64,000 bases of DNA, from assembly GCA_965153455.1 (NCBI GenBank), contig OZ234502.1:1157267-1221266 (forward strand). The letters run 5' to 3'. A program made the translations under genes and the position numbers. Positions within the stretch are counted from its first letter, which is position 1, and every line of letters starts with the position of its first letter. Under the pieces are notes generated by a model. The model worked only from the letters and a program-made list of their open reading frames with translations, did not search any database and had not been told where the DNA came from. This document shows, in pieces, positions 12,838-23,899 of the stretch. This DNA comes from Sphagnum compactum (taxonomy: Eukaryota > Bryophyta > Sphagnopsida > Sphagnales).

Positions 12838-13475
12838 AAAAGGAGTAGTTATTGTAGTTACTCATGGTAATAGTTACTTAATATATTTCTACTTACTTAA
12901 TTTACTATTTTAGGAAATACTAACTACATTACATAGTCTTTATCATTATTTGAACTTGAATAGAACATAGGATTGTTTTTGTTGATGAACATATTTGGAG
13001 AAGCAGACCATTGTACTATTATAAAACATCAAGTTTTAATGGAGTATGAGAAAAAACATTTTTATTTTTTGGAAAAGTTTTACTTCCATAGCCAAAATTG
13101 TTGTTTGAATGTTTTTATCATACTTTCGTTATTGGATTTTAGTTTTGAAACTAATTCTGAGTAGATCTGAATGAACATATTTTGTTAGTATTGGTTCTAT
13201 GGTGTTTCAGTCTAGATTTTAGATCAGAATATAAAATTAGAGATTTTGTGTTTACCATTTATACTCCATTAAAACTTGATGTCCTACCTTGATATAATGG
13301 TCTTTTTCTCCAAAGATATTCATCAACAAAATAGTCCTATGTTGTATTCAAATTCAAACAATGATAAAACTATGTAATGTAACTAGTATTTCTTAAAACA
13401 ATAACTTAAGTAAGTAAAAATATACTAACTAACCATTCCCATGAGTAACTATAATATTTACTCCCTTAACATTAC
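12838..13475. repeat. 640-bp inverted repeat (fold-back element)
   Basis: The left arm, about 12838-13050, is matched in reverse complement by the right arm, about 13258-13475. Examples are CATCAAGTTTTAATGGAGTA against TACTCCATTAAAACTTGATG, and GTAGTTACTCATGG against CCATGAGTAACTAT. The spacer is about 200 bp with no clear gene. The arms differ at scattered positions. It is typical of a fold-back or MITE-like transposon. Confidence 0.75.
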
Positions 13476-14129
13476 CCCACCTATACTCTAAATTATGTTT
13501 CAAAATTTTGGAAAAAAAATGTGTTAAGAAAGCTAAATCTGATGGTGTTTCTAATCCCATGATTCAGAAGTCTGATCTATTTGTACTACAATCTGCTCTG
13601 CCTATATTACAATCTATTCTACCTGTACTAAAGTTTATTCTATTTATAATTGTTGTACTTCAGATTGAAGCATTGTTTGATTATTTATTGATAACTGTGT
13701 AGTTGTTTAATGATGGGTTATTCTTTGTTCTTGTGGCTGCAACTCTGGTGTTACTTGTAACTATTGATGTAATTGTAAATTTGATGTGGTTTGAGTTTGC
13801 TTCTACTATTGTAGCTCTAATGCAATTCATAGTTACTAATTTGACTACAGATCTAATGTAATTTGAGTTTGATGTTGTTGCTACAGTTATAATTCGACCT
13901 TGTTGAACCTCTTAAGTTTTGTGTTCTTTAAGTTGTATCTACTCCCCTATTTTTGTGGTTGAAAATGCATACTCATGAGAACTGACTTCTTGCAAAATCG
14001 ATTTGACTTGTTCTAGAGTTTATTTTAATGTATTTAGCTTACCAACAACCTCCCTCTTAGGGCTATCCTTCCCTCCTTTGAGGTCTCTTGGGTCCTCCAT
14101 TGTTCTTGTACTTAATGGTCCTACCCCAT
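13476..14129. other. no clear gene
   Basis: The minus strand of 13950-14130 can be read as an extension of D2 (TLEQVKSILQEVSS, HEYAFSTTKIG). The rest is unassigned. Confidence 0.35.
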
Positions 14130-15107
14130 TAGTATTTCCCCCATCTTTTTCCTCATTTAAAGTCATTGGTTATGGAGACATAACTAAAGGTTGATACTCA
14201 AATGATGGCATAACTCTTTCCATCTGCGAAATCCTATGTTTGTTTAACCTTTCATCTCTCATACCTTTTGTAGACCTTCCCAATTTCTTTCTGGACAATG
14301 TCCTAAATTGCATCCCACCATAGATTTGCATTTTTTTTCTTCCATTGATAATGCCTTGAGTTTTACTTAAAGCAAAGTATTTTACTTCTTGAATTCATTG
14401 ATTTTTCTGAAGACAATATCACAATTGAAGGGCTTTACTTTCTGGGTCTCCTGTAGAATTTTGTGTAGTTTTTCATTAAAGGCCTTTTGCTTCTACAAAT
14501 TTTTATCCATTTGTGCATGCCTCTGGTTAACTTGCTTTTGTACTTCATTCTTAGTTTGATATACATTGGCATTGTCCACTTTAAGCTCCTCTAACTCCTT
14601 TTGTTGCTTCAAGAGAGTTTCTTCCATGTTCTTACAATCTTTCTGAAGTTTGCCATGCTTTATACTCATAGTATCCTTTTTTGCTTTTAAGTTCTAGTAA
14701 TTGGCATATGTCTCCCTTAAAGTTACTTGCAAATAATCCCTTTCTATTATGATGTTTTCCAAATCCTTACTTTGCTTCTCCATGTTATTGATCTTTTATT
14801 TGTTTACTTGGAGTTTTGCCAATACTTGATTATGTTCATTATTCCTATCTTGCAATTTTGCTTTGAGTTTCTGCTCCTTCTCCAAAGCCCCCTGCAGATT
14901 TTGTTTAAATATGTCATTTTCCTTTATGATCTCCTTGTTTTTGGTCTCCAGATTAAAAAGTCTAAATAAAATATTTGTCATCTGTACATTATACTCTACT
15001 TCATGTTGAAACATATTACCTACTTGTGAGGTGACTTTCTGTCCCTCTACTCCTAGTTTTATGAGGTGACTATACTTCAAAGTACATATGCTACCAGTGA
15101 AGGACAA
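14130..15107 (-). pseudogene. coiled-coil coding relic, copy D2
   Basis: The better preserved of the two D copies. The open part 15107-14796 gives 103 residues with NLETKNKEIIKENDIFKQNL and LEKEQKLKAKLQDRNNEHNQ, clearly coiled-coil. After a stop the same frame runs on towards 14140 (LLKQQKELEELKVDNANVYQ, KNEVQKQVNQRHAQMDKNL) with more stops. Nucleotide similarity to D1 is collinear from about 10805 down to 9907. It is a repeat-borne coding relic of unknown family. Confidence 0.5.
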
Positions 15108-15295
15108 AATGCAAAGTGTATTTCTAAATGTTAAGTTGCATTTGTAGTTGAAATCAAATAGCTTGCCTTCTATGCATCATTTATGATTTAAAATTCATAG
15201 ATATAATTTCCAAACTCAAACACTCAAAACCCTAAACTTTTATGTTAAATTGTCACTCATTTAAACTAACTTTTAAGGATTCAACACCATGTTTA

Positions 15296-15830
15296 ACTTG
15301 ACAGCAGACCACCAGTCACTTAAAATATTATTCCTATCACATACACCGTTCAAATATGGCTTGCCTTAGCTCATTAGAAAGCGAACTACAAGGCACATAT
15401 GCCTACCTAATTTCAAGCTCTACACCTAAACTAGTAAGAAGTTATGCTACCAAACCCGAGGGGGTTTTACGAAGGTAGAAAGTTCAACTTGAGTACAGAC
15501 TGCGAGTCATTTAAAATATTACTATTATCACATATGTTGTCCAAATCTAGCTTGCTTGAGCTCATTAGGAAGCTAGCTACAAGGAACGTTTGCTTACCAA
15601 ATTGCAAGCTCTAGACCCAAACTAGTAACAAGTTGTGCTACCAAACCCGAGAGGGTTTTACAAAGGTAGAAAGTTCAACTTGGCTGTAACAGTCATTAAA
15701 ATTATTATTCATATCACATACATTATTCCAATCTGGCTTATTTTAACTCATTAGAAAATTAACCACAAGGTGCACTCCCACCAAATTTTAAGATTTGCAC
15801 CTAAACTCGTAAGAAGTTGTGTTGAAATTT
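15296..15830. repeat. 191-bp tandem repeat, 2.8 units
   Basis: Units start at 15296, 15487 and 15678. Each runs from ACTTG through AGTCA..TTAAAATATTA, CTCATTAGRAAGC, CAAGCTCTA, ACTAGTAA, to CCAAACCCGAG and GGTAGAAAGTTCA. The third is truncated and more diverged. No coding content. Confidence 0.8.
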
Positions 15831-16073
15831 CTCTAAGATTTCAAGTTCCCCACACTATCCCTACTCACTTCCATTCTTTCAAGAGTACTACAAACATCCA
15901 ATCTACTCTCCCTCTTCCCACCATCTACCAAAACTAATCATTCTTCTCTTCCCAACGAAGGTTGTGGGAACAAGTATTCTCAAGATTTGAATCGTAATGT
16001 CCGAAAGAAAGAGAGCCCCAAATGATTCGAATCCGCCCTTTTAAGAGAAGGAGAAGGAAGGAGATCCCAACTT

Positions 16074-16170
16074 AGTGGCCAATGGAAGGTTCCAATGCTT
16101 AGTGGCATTTGGAAGGTTCCATTGTTTGGTGGCCCTTGGAAGGTTCCATTGTTTAGTGGCCAATGGAAGG
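16074..16170. repeat. 27-bp tandem repeat, 3.6 units
   Basis: Units AGTGGCCAATGGAAGGTTCC plus ATTGTTT start at 16074, 16101, 16128 and 16155. Because 27 is a multiple of three, any frame gives a nine-residue peptide repeat, which explains the short ORFs here. Confidence 0.85.
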
Positions 16171-17609
16171 AGAAGGAGAAGCACTTATTCACCTCTTCCC
16201 ACTTTCCCCCCACAAATTTCACTTAAACCTTCATTTTTTCCATTAATCATAAAGTTTTACTTTACCATGGATTTAGGCCGTCACTTACGCATTTATTTCC
16301 TTTTCCTTCCTTTTCCTTGATCATTATGGTTGTGCGATTCGATTCGTCGACTGCCTCCTAACAGCAAGGCGGACTATTTAGTTCGCACCATTCGACGCAT
16401 CGTAGATTTCCTGTAGTTATGAATTATTGCTATGACAGATCCCAGGATTCAACTTGTAATTGTAGCTCTTCATTGAACTTATCCATAATGTGAATAAATG
16501 TTTCATTCATTATAAATTCATGTTGCCATTACCACCCTATCACACTATTTATTTAATCGTTAAGTTGTCTCAAATTAATCTTATGTTTATAAGGCTTGAA
16601 GATTGTTCTATTTCTATTAGACCTTTCATTAACACCCCTTCAACTATTTTATGAATCTCAAACATCCTTGATATTCACTAAATACTATAACAAGACCAAT
16701 GTTTTTTTGAACACCACGAATTTTGATGTTTGCTTTTACCCCCAATCCTCTAGAGATTTATCACCCCTAATTACGCAACTGAGGTTTTAAAACTATGGTT
16801 ACCAGTTTTTTGTTGAAAAAAAAAGCTAACCCAACACCTTATTCACCAAATCGTATTTCGGAAAAGAAAACAACCCCCCCATGCAACCATGCGCATTCAT
16901 CATTCCTTATTCTAATATGAAGTTAGTAAAAACCCCTAATAACCTTACCACACTCGAATATTCCTAATGCAACTCTTAAGAATTGAGATTACCGCGCATG
17001 GTTGTGTCGGTATGGCTCACAACTGGTCTATACCATTGCACATTAAATGTAATGGATTGGTCCACCCAAATTCAATTTCAATGGAATTTGACTAGTTTCA
17101 TTCCACCATAGATTGGATATAGTGGATAAATCCACCTAAATTTAGTTCAAAAAGCTAAAAAACCACATTTTTTTTCTTTTAGACCCCTTCCTATTTCCAA
17201 AGCTTATAACTTTCTCAACTCCTATTCAAATTGAGTGATTTAAACTATTATGAGAATGCCATTTTAAACTTTATAATTCATCTTTGAACTTTAGAGGTAG
17301 CAAAGTAACATACAAGGATTGTTTGGGTGTTTTTAGAACAATTTCCTAATGTTGGGTGTGGCATTTTTTTGACTTTTTGACGATCACACTTTGAAAGGTT
17401 ATAATTTTCTCATTTCTAATCCATTTTGACAATATTTGGTGCTATAAATGTGCCAAGAAGAGATCTCTTACTTTTTTTTTTGACACCATAAACAAAGGAG
17501 CCCTCTTTTCAATTTTGTCAAACTTTAAATTCTTATGTGTTTGGGCATTAACATATCTATCTAATGCATTGGTAAATAACAAAACTTTAAATTTATTAGA
17601 TTTTTAGTG
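16171..17609. other. no gene seen
   Basis: AT-rich spacer without recognised features. Confidence 0.5.
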
Positions 17610-18545
17610 ATGGTATAACCAACATAAGTATAGCCAACATATATATAGCCAACCTAAATGTAGCCAACATAAGAGTAATTAATCGAAGTATAGCCAACAT
17701 AGGTATTGCGAACATAGGTATAATTAACTATGTATAACCAACATAGGTATAATGAACTATGTATAGCCAACATAGGTATAGTTAGCCAATTTAGGTATAG
17801 CCAAAATAAGAATAAACAACATAAAATTTAGCCAACATAGGTTTAGCCAATTTAGGTACAGCCAATATAAGAATAACCAAGATAAGTTTAGCCAACCTAG
17901 GTATAACCAACATAATAATAGACAACATAAGTATAGCCAACATAGGTTATAACCAACATAAGAATATACAATATTTGTATAACTAACATAAGAACAGTCG
18001 ACATAGATATAGTCGACATAAGTATAACCAATATAAAAGTAGCCAACATAGGTTTAGCTAACATATAATAGCCAACATAGGTTTAACCAACTAGGTATAG
18101 CTAATTCATAAAAATAACCAACATAAAAATAGCCAACATAGGTTTAACCAACTAGGTATAGCCAATTCATAAAAATAGCCAACATAAGTTTAATCAACTT
18201 AAGTATAACCAACATAGGTTAGCCAACCTAAGTATAACCAATATAAGAATAACCAACATAGGTATAGTCGACCTATGTATATACAACATAAGAATAGTCA
18301 ACATATGTTTAATCAACTTAGGTATAGCCAATATATATATAACTAACATAGGTATAGCCAACATAATGTAAGTGTACTTGTACATAACCTAATTATAGCC
18401 TAAATATAATCTACATAGTTTAGGGTAGCTTACATAGCCTAAATGTAACTTATATAACCTAGGGTAAGCTTACAATATAGCTTAGGTAGCCTATGTTTAT
18501 TTAGGTACCTATCCTAAGTTAGCTTAAAGCAAGCAAATCTATTAT
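17610..18545. repeat. CCAACATAGGTATAG array passing into CCTAGG-type DNA
   Basis: About 750 bp of 14-16-bp units (AGCCAACATAGGTAT, ATAACCAACATAAG), then 18370-18545 with AGCCTAAATATAATCTACAT and TAGGGTAGCTTACATAGCC. The second part resembles the much larger array at 44.0-45.5 kb. Confidence 0.75.
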
Positions 18546-18621
18546 ATTTTAATTAAGATATTCAAGTAAGTTGAAAGAAAATGTTATGAATTTTTATTGA
18601 CATGTTATTTCACATAAAAAG

Positions 18622-18684
18622 GAAGTAGTGCAATAGTTGAGGACTTGGCCTTTCAAAATGTAGGTGAGGGGTTCAAGTCTTAAA
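18622..18684 (+). repeat. tRNA-like (SINE-type) A-box/B-box sequence
   Basis: AGTAGTGCAATAGTTGAGGA resembles a pol III A box region, and GGGGTTCAAGTCT, some 45 bp on, is a near-consensus B box. There is no acceptor stem, so it is not a tRNA gene. The same type of sequence occurs at 44145-44208 on the minus strand, also running into CCTAGG-rich DNA. Confidence 0.4.
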
Positions 18685-18825
18685 TCTTGCAACCTAGTTG
18701 GCAAAATGAACCTAAGTTAAGCTAACTAAGTTTCATTAGCCATGTTAAGCTTCGTAATAGATTAGGTTTTTTAACCTAACCCGACTAGGCCTAAGTACCT
18801 AGTGGATAGGTGCCTTGGCCTAGCC

Positions 18826-18965
18826 TTGCCACATGGCAACACTTCATTGGATGTTTAATGTTTGCCACATGGTAACATATAATTGGATGCCTATGCTTGC
18901 CATGTGGCAACACATCAAGTGAATGCCTACACATGCCACATGGCATAATTTCAATGGAAAAGGAC
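18826..18965. repeat. 35-36-bp tandem repeat, 4 units
   Basis: Units starting at 18826, 18862, 18897 and 18933 share TTGCCACATGGCAACA and ATTGGATGCCTA. Each carries a CACATGG/CCATGTGG core that is itself palindromic. Confidence 0.75.
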
Positions 18966-19591
18966 TTGCCATATTTTAAATTAATCATTTGATCCAATGG
19001 CAAAAGAAGGCCTAATTTGAACCGTTAGATGGTTTTCCATGATTGTGTTAGATAGTATCATTAGACCAATCCACTAAGGTTCGACTGGTCATCACCATGC
19101 AACTTTGATCACTAGCCCATTCCATTACGTTAGGCCAAATGTCACTATAATGTCAGTATATTGGAATTGGTCTAATTCATAAAAAAATGAGTGGATTGTG
19201 TAGTGGTTGGGACCACATCTCTTAGTAGTGATGCAACACATTTTGCAGAAATATACATTATACACATGTTGTGAAAGTGCCCAAAGTGAGGCCCCCATAA
19301 TATGCTTTCACTGATTGAAAGTAGATTTTAAAAACGTTTGATACAACTTTTAAAACTTTAAAAAACTTCAACATATTACATTTGATGCCCTCATGCAGTT
19401 CAAAAGGACAATCTCATTAAGCACCACCTATTTTCTAATTTACTTGTCACAAATTTGTGTATTTTTACCCATGAGGACTAGTTCTTTGGTATACTTTAGT
19501 ATGCTTTAATCTTGACCATTGATGCAAAATGGTCATATCATGTCAATTTTGGACTTTTGGGACTAGAAATCTTGCCACTTTTGCAAAAGAA

Positions 19592-19661
19592 TTTCTAAGG
19601 TAGTTGCATAAGTTAAGGTGGCTCAATTGAGCCACCTTAACTTGTGCAACTACCTTAGAAA
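19592..19661. repeat. 70-bp near-perfect palindrome
   Basis: A 35-bp arm beginning TTTCTAAGGTAGTTGCATAA and its reverse complement meet with no spacer at CAATTG (centre 19626/19627). I find one mismatched pair. Such a sequence would extrude as a cruciform and is prone to deletion. It lies just beyond the broken end of the copia gag relic. Confidence 0.9.
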
Positions 19662-19714
19662 AAATTTGTTGTACTTTGTGAATTTATTGATGTTGTACTT
19701 TGAATATTTCTTCC

Positions 19715-20278
19715 TCACATAAAGAGTTGATGAACTATCATTGTATAGATCATGAACGTGTACTCTTTCATCAATGTTTCTTCTTCGATCAAGTTTGTGA
19801 TCAAAGATTGAAGAATCAAGTTAGGTTGTCTCATTAAAGAACTTATGAATGTTTTATAGCTTGGAGGCATACTCCTCATAATGCAAATAATTGCTTCGTC
19901 ATCTAGCATGGCTGCACCAGTGGTAGTTGGTTGATGCAGATTTGCTCAAAACAAATGGACGTGTTTTGTAACATTGTCACTTTCCTTCATCTTCAAGGTA
20001 TAAAACTTATCCTTTAGATACATTTTGGTTCTGGAACATCTTGAGATTGGAACAATCTTGCTAGCTCTATCCATGCTAAATTTGATGTTGCACATGATTG
20101 AACATGTGTATGACACTATTGTCCAAGCAACTATTAATATATGGTAAGAGACAATGTCCCTTTCCTCCCACCAATTGATGCTTCTTGCTCCTATGGCAGG
20201 CAAAGCTGGAGTACTGTAGTAATTTGGGCTGCAGTTGGAGCTATCGACTTTGGTACAGTACCATTTATGATATTCCAT
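19715..20278 (-). mobile_element. Ty1/copia gag relic
   Basis: Minus-strand pieces fit a copia Gag (UBN2-type) domain: MYLKDKFYTLKMKESDNVTK and HVHLF end one ORF, then DEAIICIMRSMPPSYKTFIS and LITNLIEEETLMKE occur in the next, about 40 bp away. These correspond to the family's LKxKLYxLKM...V..H...F and L..LP..Y...: LI..L..EE blocks. Frame breaks between 19909 and 19946 show it is dead. No protease, integrase or RT follows; the element stops at about 19700. Confidence 0.75.
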
Positions 20279-20584
20279 AATTTTTCTGCTTTTAATATCA
20301 GTGTCAATCTATGAACCCATATGTCATAAAAAGTTCCATCAAATTTAGTTACATGCTTATGTCAAGTTTCTTTACCATTTATTTGCTGTACAAGGTTTTG
20401 GTGAATGTATCATGTGGTCCATGATGGATTGTATTTTACAGATTTTGTTTTGTATGATTGAGATCATGTGTATCATGAATCTCTCAATCATTATACAGGT
20501 TTGACTTCTACTCATTTTCTTTGATGATCTCTTTTGCAATTATTTACATTGTGTAAACAAATGCATCTTAGATTACTTAACCAA

Positions 20585-20595
20585 GCTCTATACCA
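20585..20595 (-). other. copia primer-binding site (initiator tRNA-Met type)
   Basis: The minus strand reads TGGTATAGAGC directly after the LTR end. The plant copia PBS is TGGTATCAGAGC, so one base is missing. Confidence 0.7.
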
Positions 20596-20856
20596 TGTGA
20601 GGATAATGCAAGAGAGATACTTAGGAGAGGAGATCTGCATCTGTATTGATACAAGCTTCTTCTTATACAGTTACACAACCTGAAGGATTATCATGACTCA
20701 TGAAAGGTCAACGTTATTCGCTTGAGTCTCTGTAGAGCAGACTAGTGTACTAAGTATTTTACTAGTAACTCTTACACTTTGGGGTTCTCTACCCCTCCCT
20801 ACGGACACATTCTTCTGGCTCAGCTTGATAATAGCTTGAAATGTACTCTGCCAACA
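20596..20856 (-). mobile_element. 5' LTR of the truncated copia element (261 bp)
   Basis: On the minus strand it starts TGTTGGCAGAGTACATTTC and ends ATTATCCTCACA, with the 5'-TG...CA-3' ends expected of an LTR, and it abuts the PBS. No second LTR copy is seen in the window. Confidence 0.65.
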
Positions 20857-21780
20857 AAAGTATCTACAATTACACTATATAACTAACTTTGCACCTGAAG
20901 TTAAATCTGATTTTGTATCGAGGTTCATCGAAGTAAACAGGAATCGTCCAGATGAATCCAAGAGAAACCACGTCGACAACATGTGCATTAGGTGGCAAGG
21001 TTCAAGGCAAATGTGCATAACTTTTGAACAATGTATATGACAGCTCTATCATCATCGAGCATCATGTTCTTGAGTTGTGCGAACTAAAGAAACAATATAA
21101 AGGTGATCAGCTGCACATCAGGTCTGTTTAATAATTCTGAACTTTTGCAACTATGTTCGGCATGTACATTGTACACTAGTTTGATTCTGGAAGCATATGG
21201 AGACATCAATATTAGGCAGATTTAGTTCAGATTTAGTTAGTACGGAAGAACACACTAAGTTTACGAAGACACGGGGGAAGGCTGGACACAGTATTTAAGT
21301 AGCCATATTACTCCACTCTATTAATATAAGAGGATTCAATGCAGATCCAATGTACAAAGGAAATGTTTCGATGACCATCCTGGATCTCTCGATCAACCTA
21401 TACATTTTAGTCTCGGAGAAAGTGGCGGCCAATCGAATTCTCATTGACTAACAATCAGGATATGAATGCTAAGTATAGTAGCTATACTGTAGCTAGCGAC
21501 AATATTGTAAATACGGCTTTAATAAAATCTGTAGCACAATGAATCTATATGTGCACACCGAAAAGAATGACGGGGCAACAAACAAACAACTCAAATGTGA
21601 TTGAACGAAAATATATCAACAAATAAATAAGTGAATTCAAAATGCTGATTGCAATCCGTTGATTCTGAAATTACGTTCAAACCGACCTGGTCGAACAGGA
21701 GTTACGAGAATTTCGGAACTCGTCGACAATTTCAATATCTTCAAGATATTGAGTGACGAAAGCTCATGGTCGCAGCCTCA
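20857..21780. other. no gene seen
   Basis: Probably 3' flank of the A1 gene. Base composition changes here from AT-rich to more balanced DNA. Confidence 0.5.
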
Positions 21781-22224
21781 TCAATTATTATAGCCCTGAT
21801 TCCCGCAGTAGGAGCAGGGATAACTCGTGCACGTATGCTTAGGCTCCGGGTACGTCCAAATTGGAGCGGGATATGAATCATGTGAAGTTGGAGCAGTATT
21901 GAACTTCCCTGCATAGATCAATCTCGCTCGTCCTCGACCGCACACTGGGGAGGGAAATCTTGTGCATCGGTGCCGCAGGTCTGGAAAAGCAATCACAGCT
22001 TGAGTGCCATCTGAGAATCCGACAGTGTGATCACCTTTGATGTCGTCGCCACCTGCTTGTGGGTTCCGAATCTCTTCGGGGACAACATGGGATGTCGAAA
22101 CACGTCGACCGCAACCTCCTGCCGATCCGCAATATTCGCATGGAGAAACTTTACTGCCTTGGCAATTGGGTGCGGGTTCGCCATAGGTAATAACCATCCG
22201 TCTCTGAGCACTGATGAATGCCAT
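21781..22224 (-). CDS. family A small cysteine-motif protein, copy A1
   Basis: 147 residues, no signal peptide or membrane segment seen. I do not recognise the family. Three related modules can be seen: Cys21-x7-Cys29-x2-Cys32 (CQGSKVSPCEYCGS), Cys87-x7-Cys95 (HRCTRFPSPVCG) and Cys132-x4-Cys137-x2-Cys140 (HTCTSYPCSYCGN). Modules 1 and 3 are preceded by YGEP/YPEP. The start ATG at 22224 is chosen over an in-frame upstream ATG because MAFISAQ aligns with MAILSAQ of A2 and MAIVST of A3. The spacing could bind a metal ion or form disulphides, but that is inference. A conserved promoter lies at 22541-22718. This is the only copy with all three modules uninterrupted. Confidence 0.72.
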   Translation of the reverse strand: MAFISAQRRMVITYGEPAPNCQGSKVSPCEYCGSAGGCGRRVSTSHVVPEEIRNPQAGGDDIKGDHTVGFSDGTQAVIAFPDLRHRCTRFPSPVCGRGRARLIYAGKFNTAPTSHDSYPAPIWTYPEPKHTCTSYPCSYCGNQGYNN

Positions 22225-22540
22225 TGTGCGAAGATTTGTAAGTGTGTGCGTGGATTGATAAGAAACCAGAGAGAGAAAGTACTGGAAATTAGAGGATGGC
22301 AAGTGAGGAAATCTTCCAAGAATATATCGAAACGTTCTGCGCCCACTGTTACGCAAGCTAAAGCAGAATCCGCAATCAGGAGAATGTGGACCAGTAGCTG
22401 GAAGCTTTCAATCAATCAGGTTGAACTTCAAAGGTGAGGCACCCAGAAATGTAGACAAAGAAGTCGGAATTTAAGATGAAATGTACGTGCTGGAATTGGA
22501 ACTCGCTATCAGAGTGGCGGGGTTCAACGAGTGCAGGCTG

Positions 22541-22718
22541 TAAGTAGGAGGCGATCAAGCTGATGGGCCAGTTGTGAAGATATCAGACTCCTGGGGGAGT
22601 TTATATAGATTCTGTGCAGCACCATCCCACTGAATACTCCGATTGTTCAATGCACTAACATAGAAACGTGATCGTAGCTGCAGTCGGCCACAAGAAATTT
22701 CGTGACATAAAGGCATTC
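22541..22718 (-). promoter_or_regulatory. A1 promoter and start of leader
   Basis: On the minus strand: distal block 22718-22681 GAATGCCTTTATGTCACGAA, then GGCCGACTG, a TATATAA box at 22607-22601, then CAGGAGTCTGATATCTTCAC 21 bp later and CATCAGCTTGATCGCCTC. All parts recur in order and spacing upstream of A3, and most upstream of A2. The leader to the ATG is about 350 bp. Confidence 0.7.
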
Positions 22719-23169
22719 GTCCCATCGGAGAGCACTCATATTGTTCAACTGAGGAAATGAGAAAGTCCAGGAGTCCCAGACACTGCGGATCGATGTTCAA
22801 AGTCCTTGTACGGGGAAGACTAGCTGGCTCGTAGTACTGCAAGAAGTTTCAGCTCATCAGATGATGGTGCTCATCTGGCGAATAATACTACAGCGATTTG
22901 CAATTGATAACATGGATCAGCAAGCAAGCGGGCATGATCCTCAAGTTTCATGAGGAGGCAAATGCACATTGTTTGGTGGGCTCCTTGAACGTGAACCATG
23001 ATGTAATGCCTGATGTTTGGGGACTAGTGAGCTTTTGAAATTCTCGAAACGGTAATCAGGGTTCTCTCTGATGATCTTACAACGACGGCAGGTCAAACAA
23101 GCTAGCCTAGTCGGCCAAATCGGCGAGCCGGGCCTGCCATTCCAGGGTCAAACAAGCTGGAGTTTGTCA

Positions 23170-23270
23170 AACTCTGGCCTGCATATGTGAAGATGCCTCA
23201 GGTGAAGGTGGTGTGGCAGATGTAGTTGAGACTACGTACTGGTTCCCACAATACTCACACAAATAGTGAA
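23170..23270 (-). pseudogene. possible fragment related to family A module 3
   Basis: The minus strand reads CEYCGNQYVVSTTSATPPSP and on to a stop near 23170. CEYCGNQ resembles CSYCGNQ at the A1 C-terminus. Nothing upstream matches family A, so it may be an exon of another gene, a broken copy, or chance. Confidence 0.25.
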
Positions 23271-23549
23271 CTATAACGGAAAGAGGACTGAAATTACTCA
23301 AACTGAAACTCAAGTGTGAAGCCCAGGATGACAAAAAATAACATTCTAACAAGAAGTTTTGGAGGTTTCTACCTGGGAATATTCTTAAGGAAACTATTCT
23401 GCAGTGACTCCCATTGAATTCTTTAATGCGTCTTATTATATGTGACATTGTAGTGATCCTGTCTGCGAACAATTAACGGTTCCGTGCCTGTCTTGAAACA
23501 GGAAGTAAGTCTGTGGGGGCGAATCCGTAGGAGATGTTTACTTGTACTC

Positions 23550-23891
23550 TCATTGTACCGTAAAGGACTCTGATGAAGCTGAAGCTCCTTTGGGGGACGT
23601 AAATTTGCAAAATAGATGAGTGCCATACCATCCAGCGGGGTTTCCGTAGTCAACAAGGCTAATTTGGAAAAGGCATACTCTCAATCCCTCGATCCGCCAA
23701 GAATTTCGAACCGCTAGAAGATTAGAAGTTGCTCCTTGAAAAGCTCCTGGGCGGCTGGCGGCACCTTCGACCGTAACAAACAACTCAGAATGGAGAAGAC
23801 GGGGCCTGGGGACGGCCATGAGAAACGGTACGCAGTTACCGATTATCAGTTGGAATGATATGGTATCTACGCGGTGAACAGTGCTAAACAT
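23550..23891 (-). other. unrecognised ORF, possible distant family B relative (B1)
   Basis: A 113-residue ORF with HSELFVTVEGAASRPGAFQG, which can be aligned with CCEFFVLTPEGPCQRGTKAT of the B locus at 39.5 kb, at both residue and nucleotide level, over about 20 residues only. Outside that block I see no similarity. It could be a real exon or coincidence. Confidence 0.25.
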
Positions 23892-23899
23892 GTATGGTA

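Noticed and set aside
17610-18545. CRISPR-like array
   Set aside because: Units are degenerate, contiguous and have no unique spacers; this is a plant-type short tandem array.
19186-19240. tRNA-like GTAGTGGTTGGGACCAC
   Set aside because: No B box follows; too weak.
21993-22437. Overlapping ORFs of 136-140 codons on both strands across A1
   Set aside because: They are in other frames of the A1 gene and its leader and lack the family motifs; A1 is supported by paralogues and promoter.
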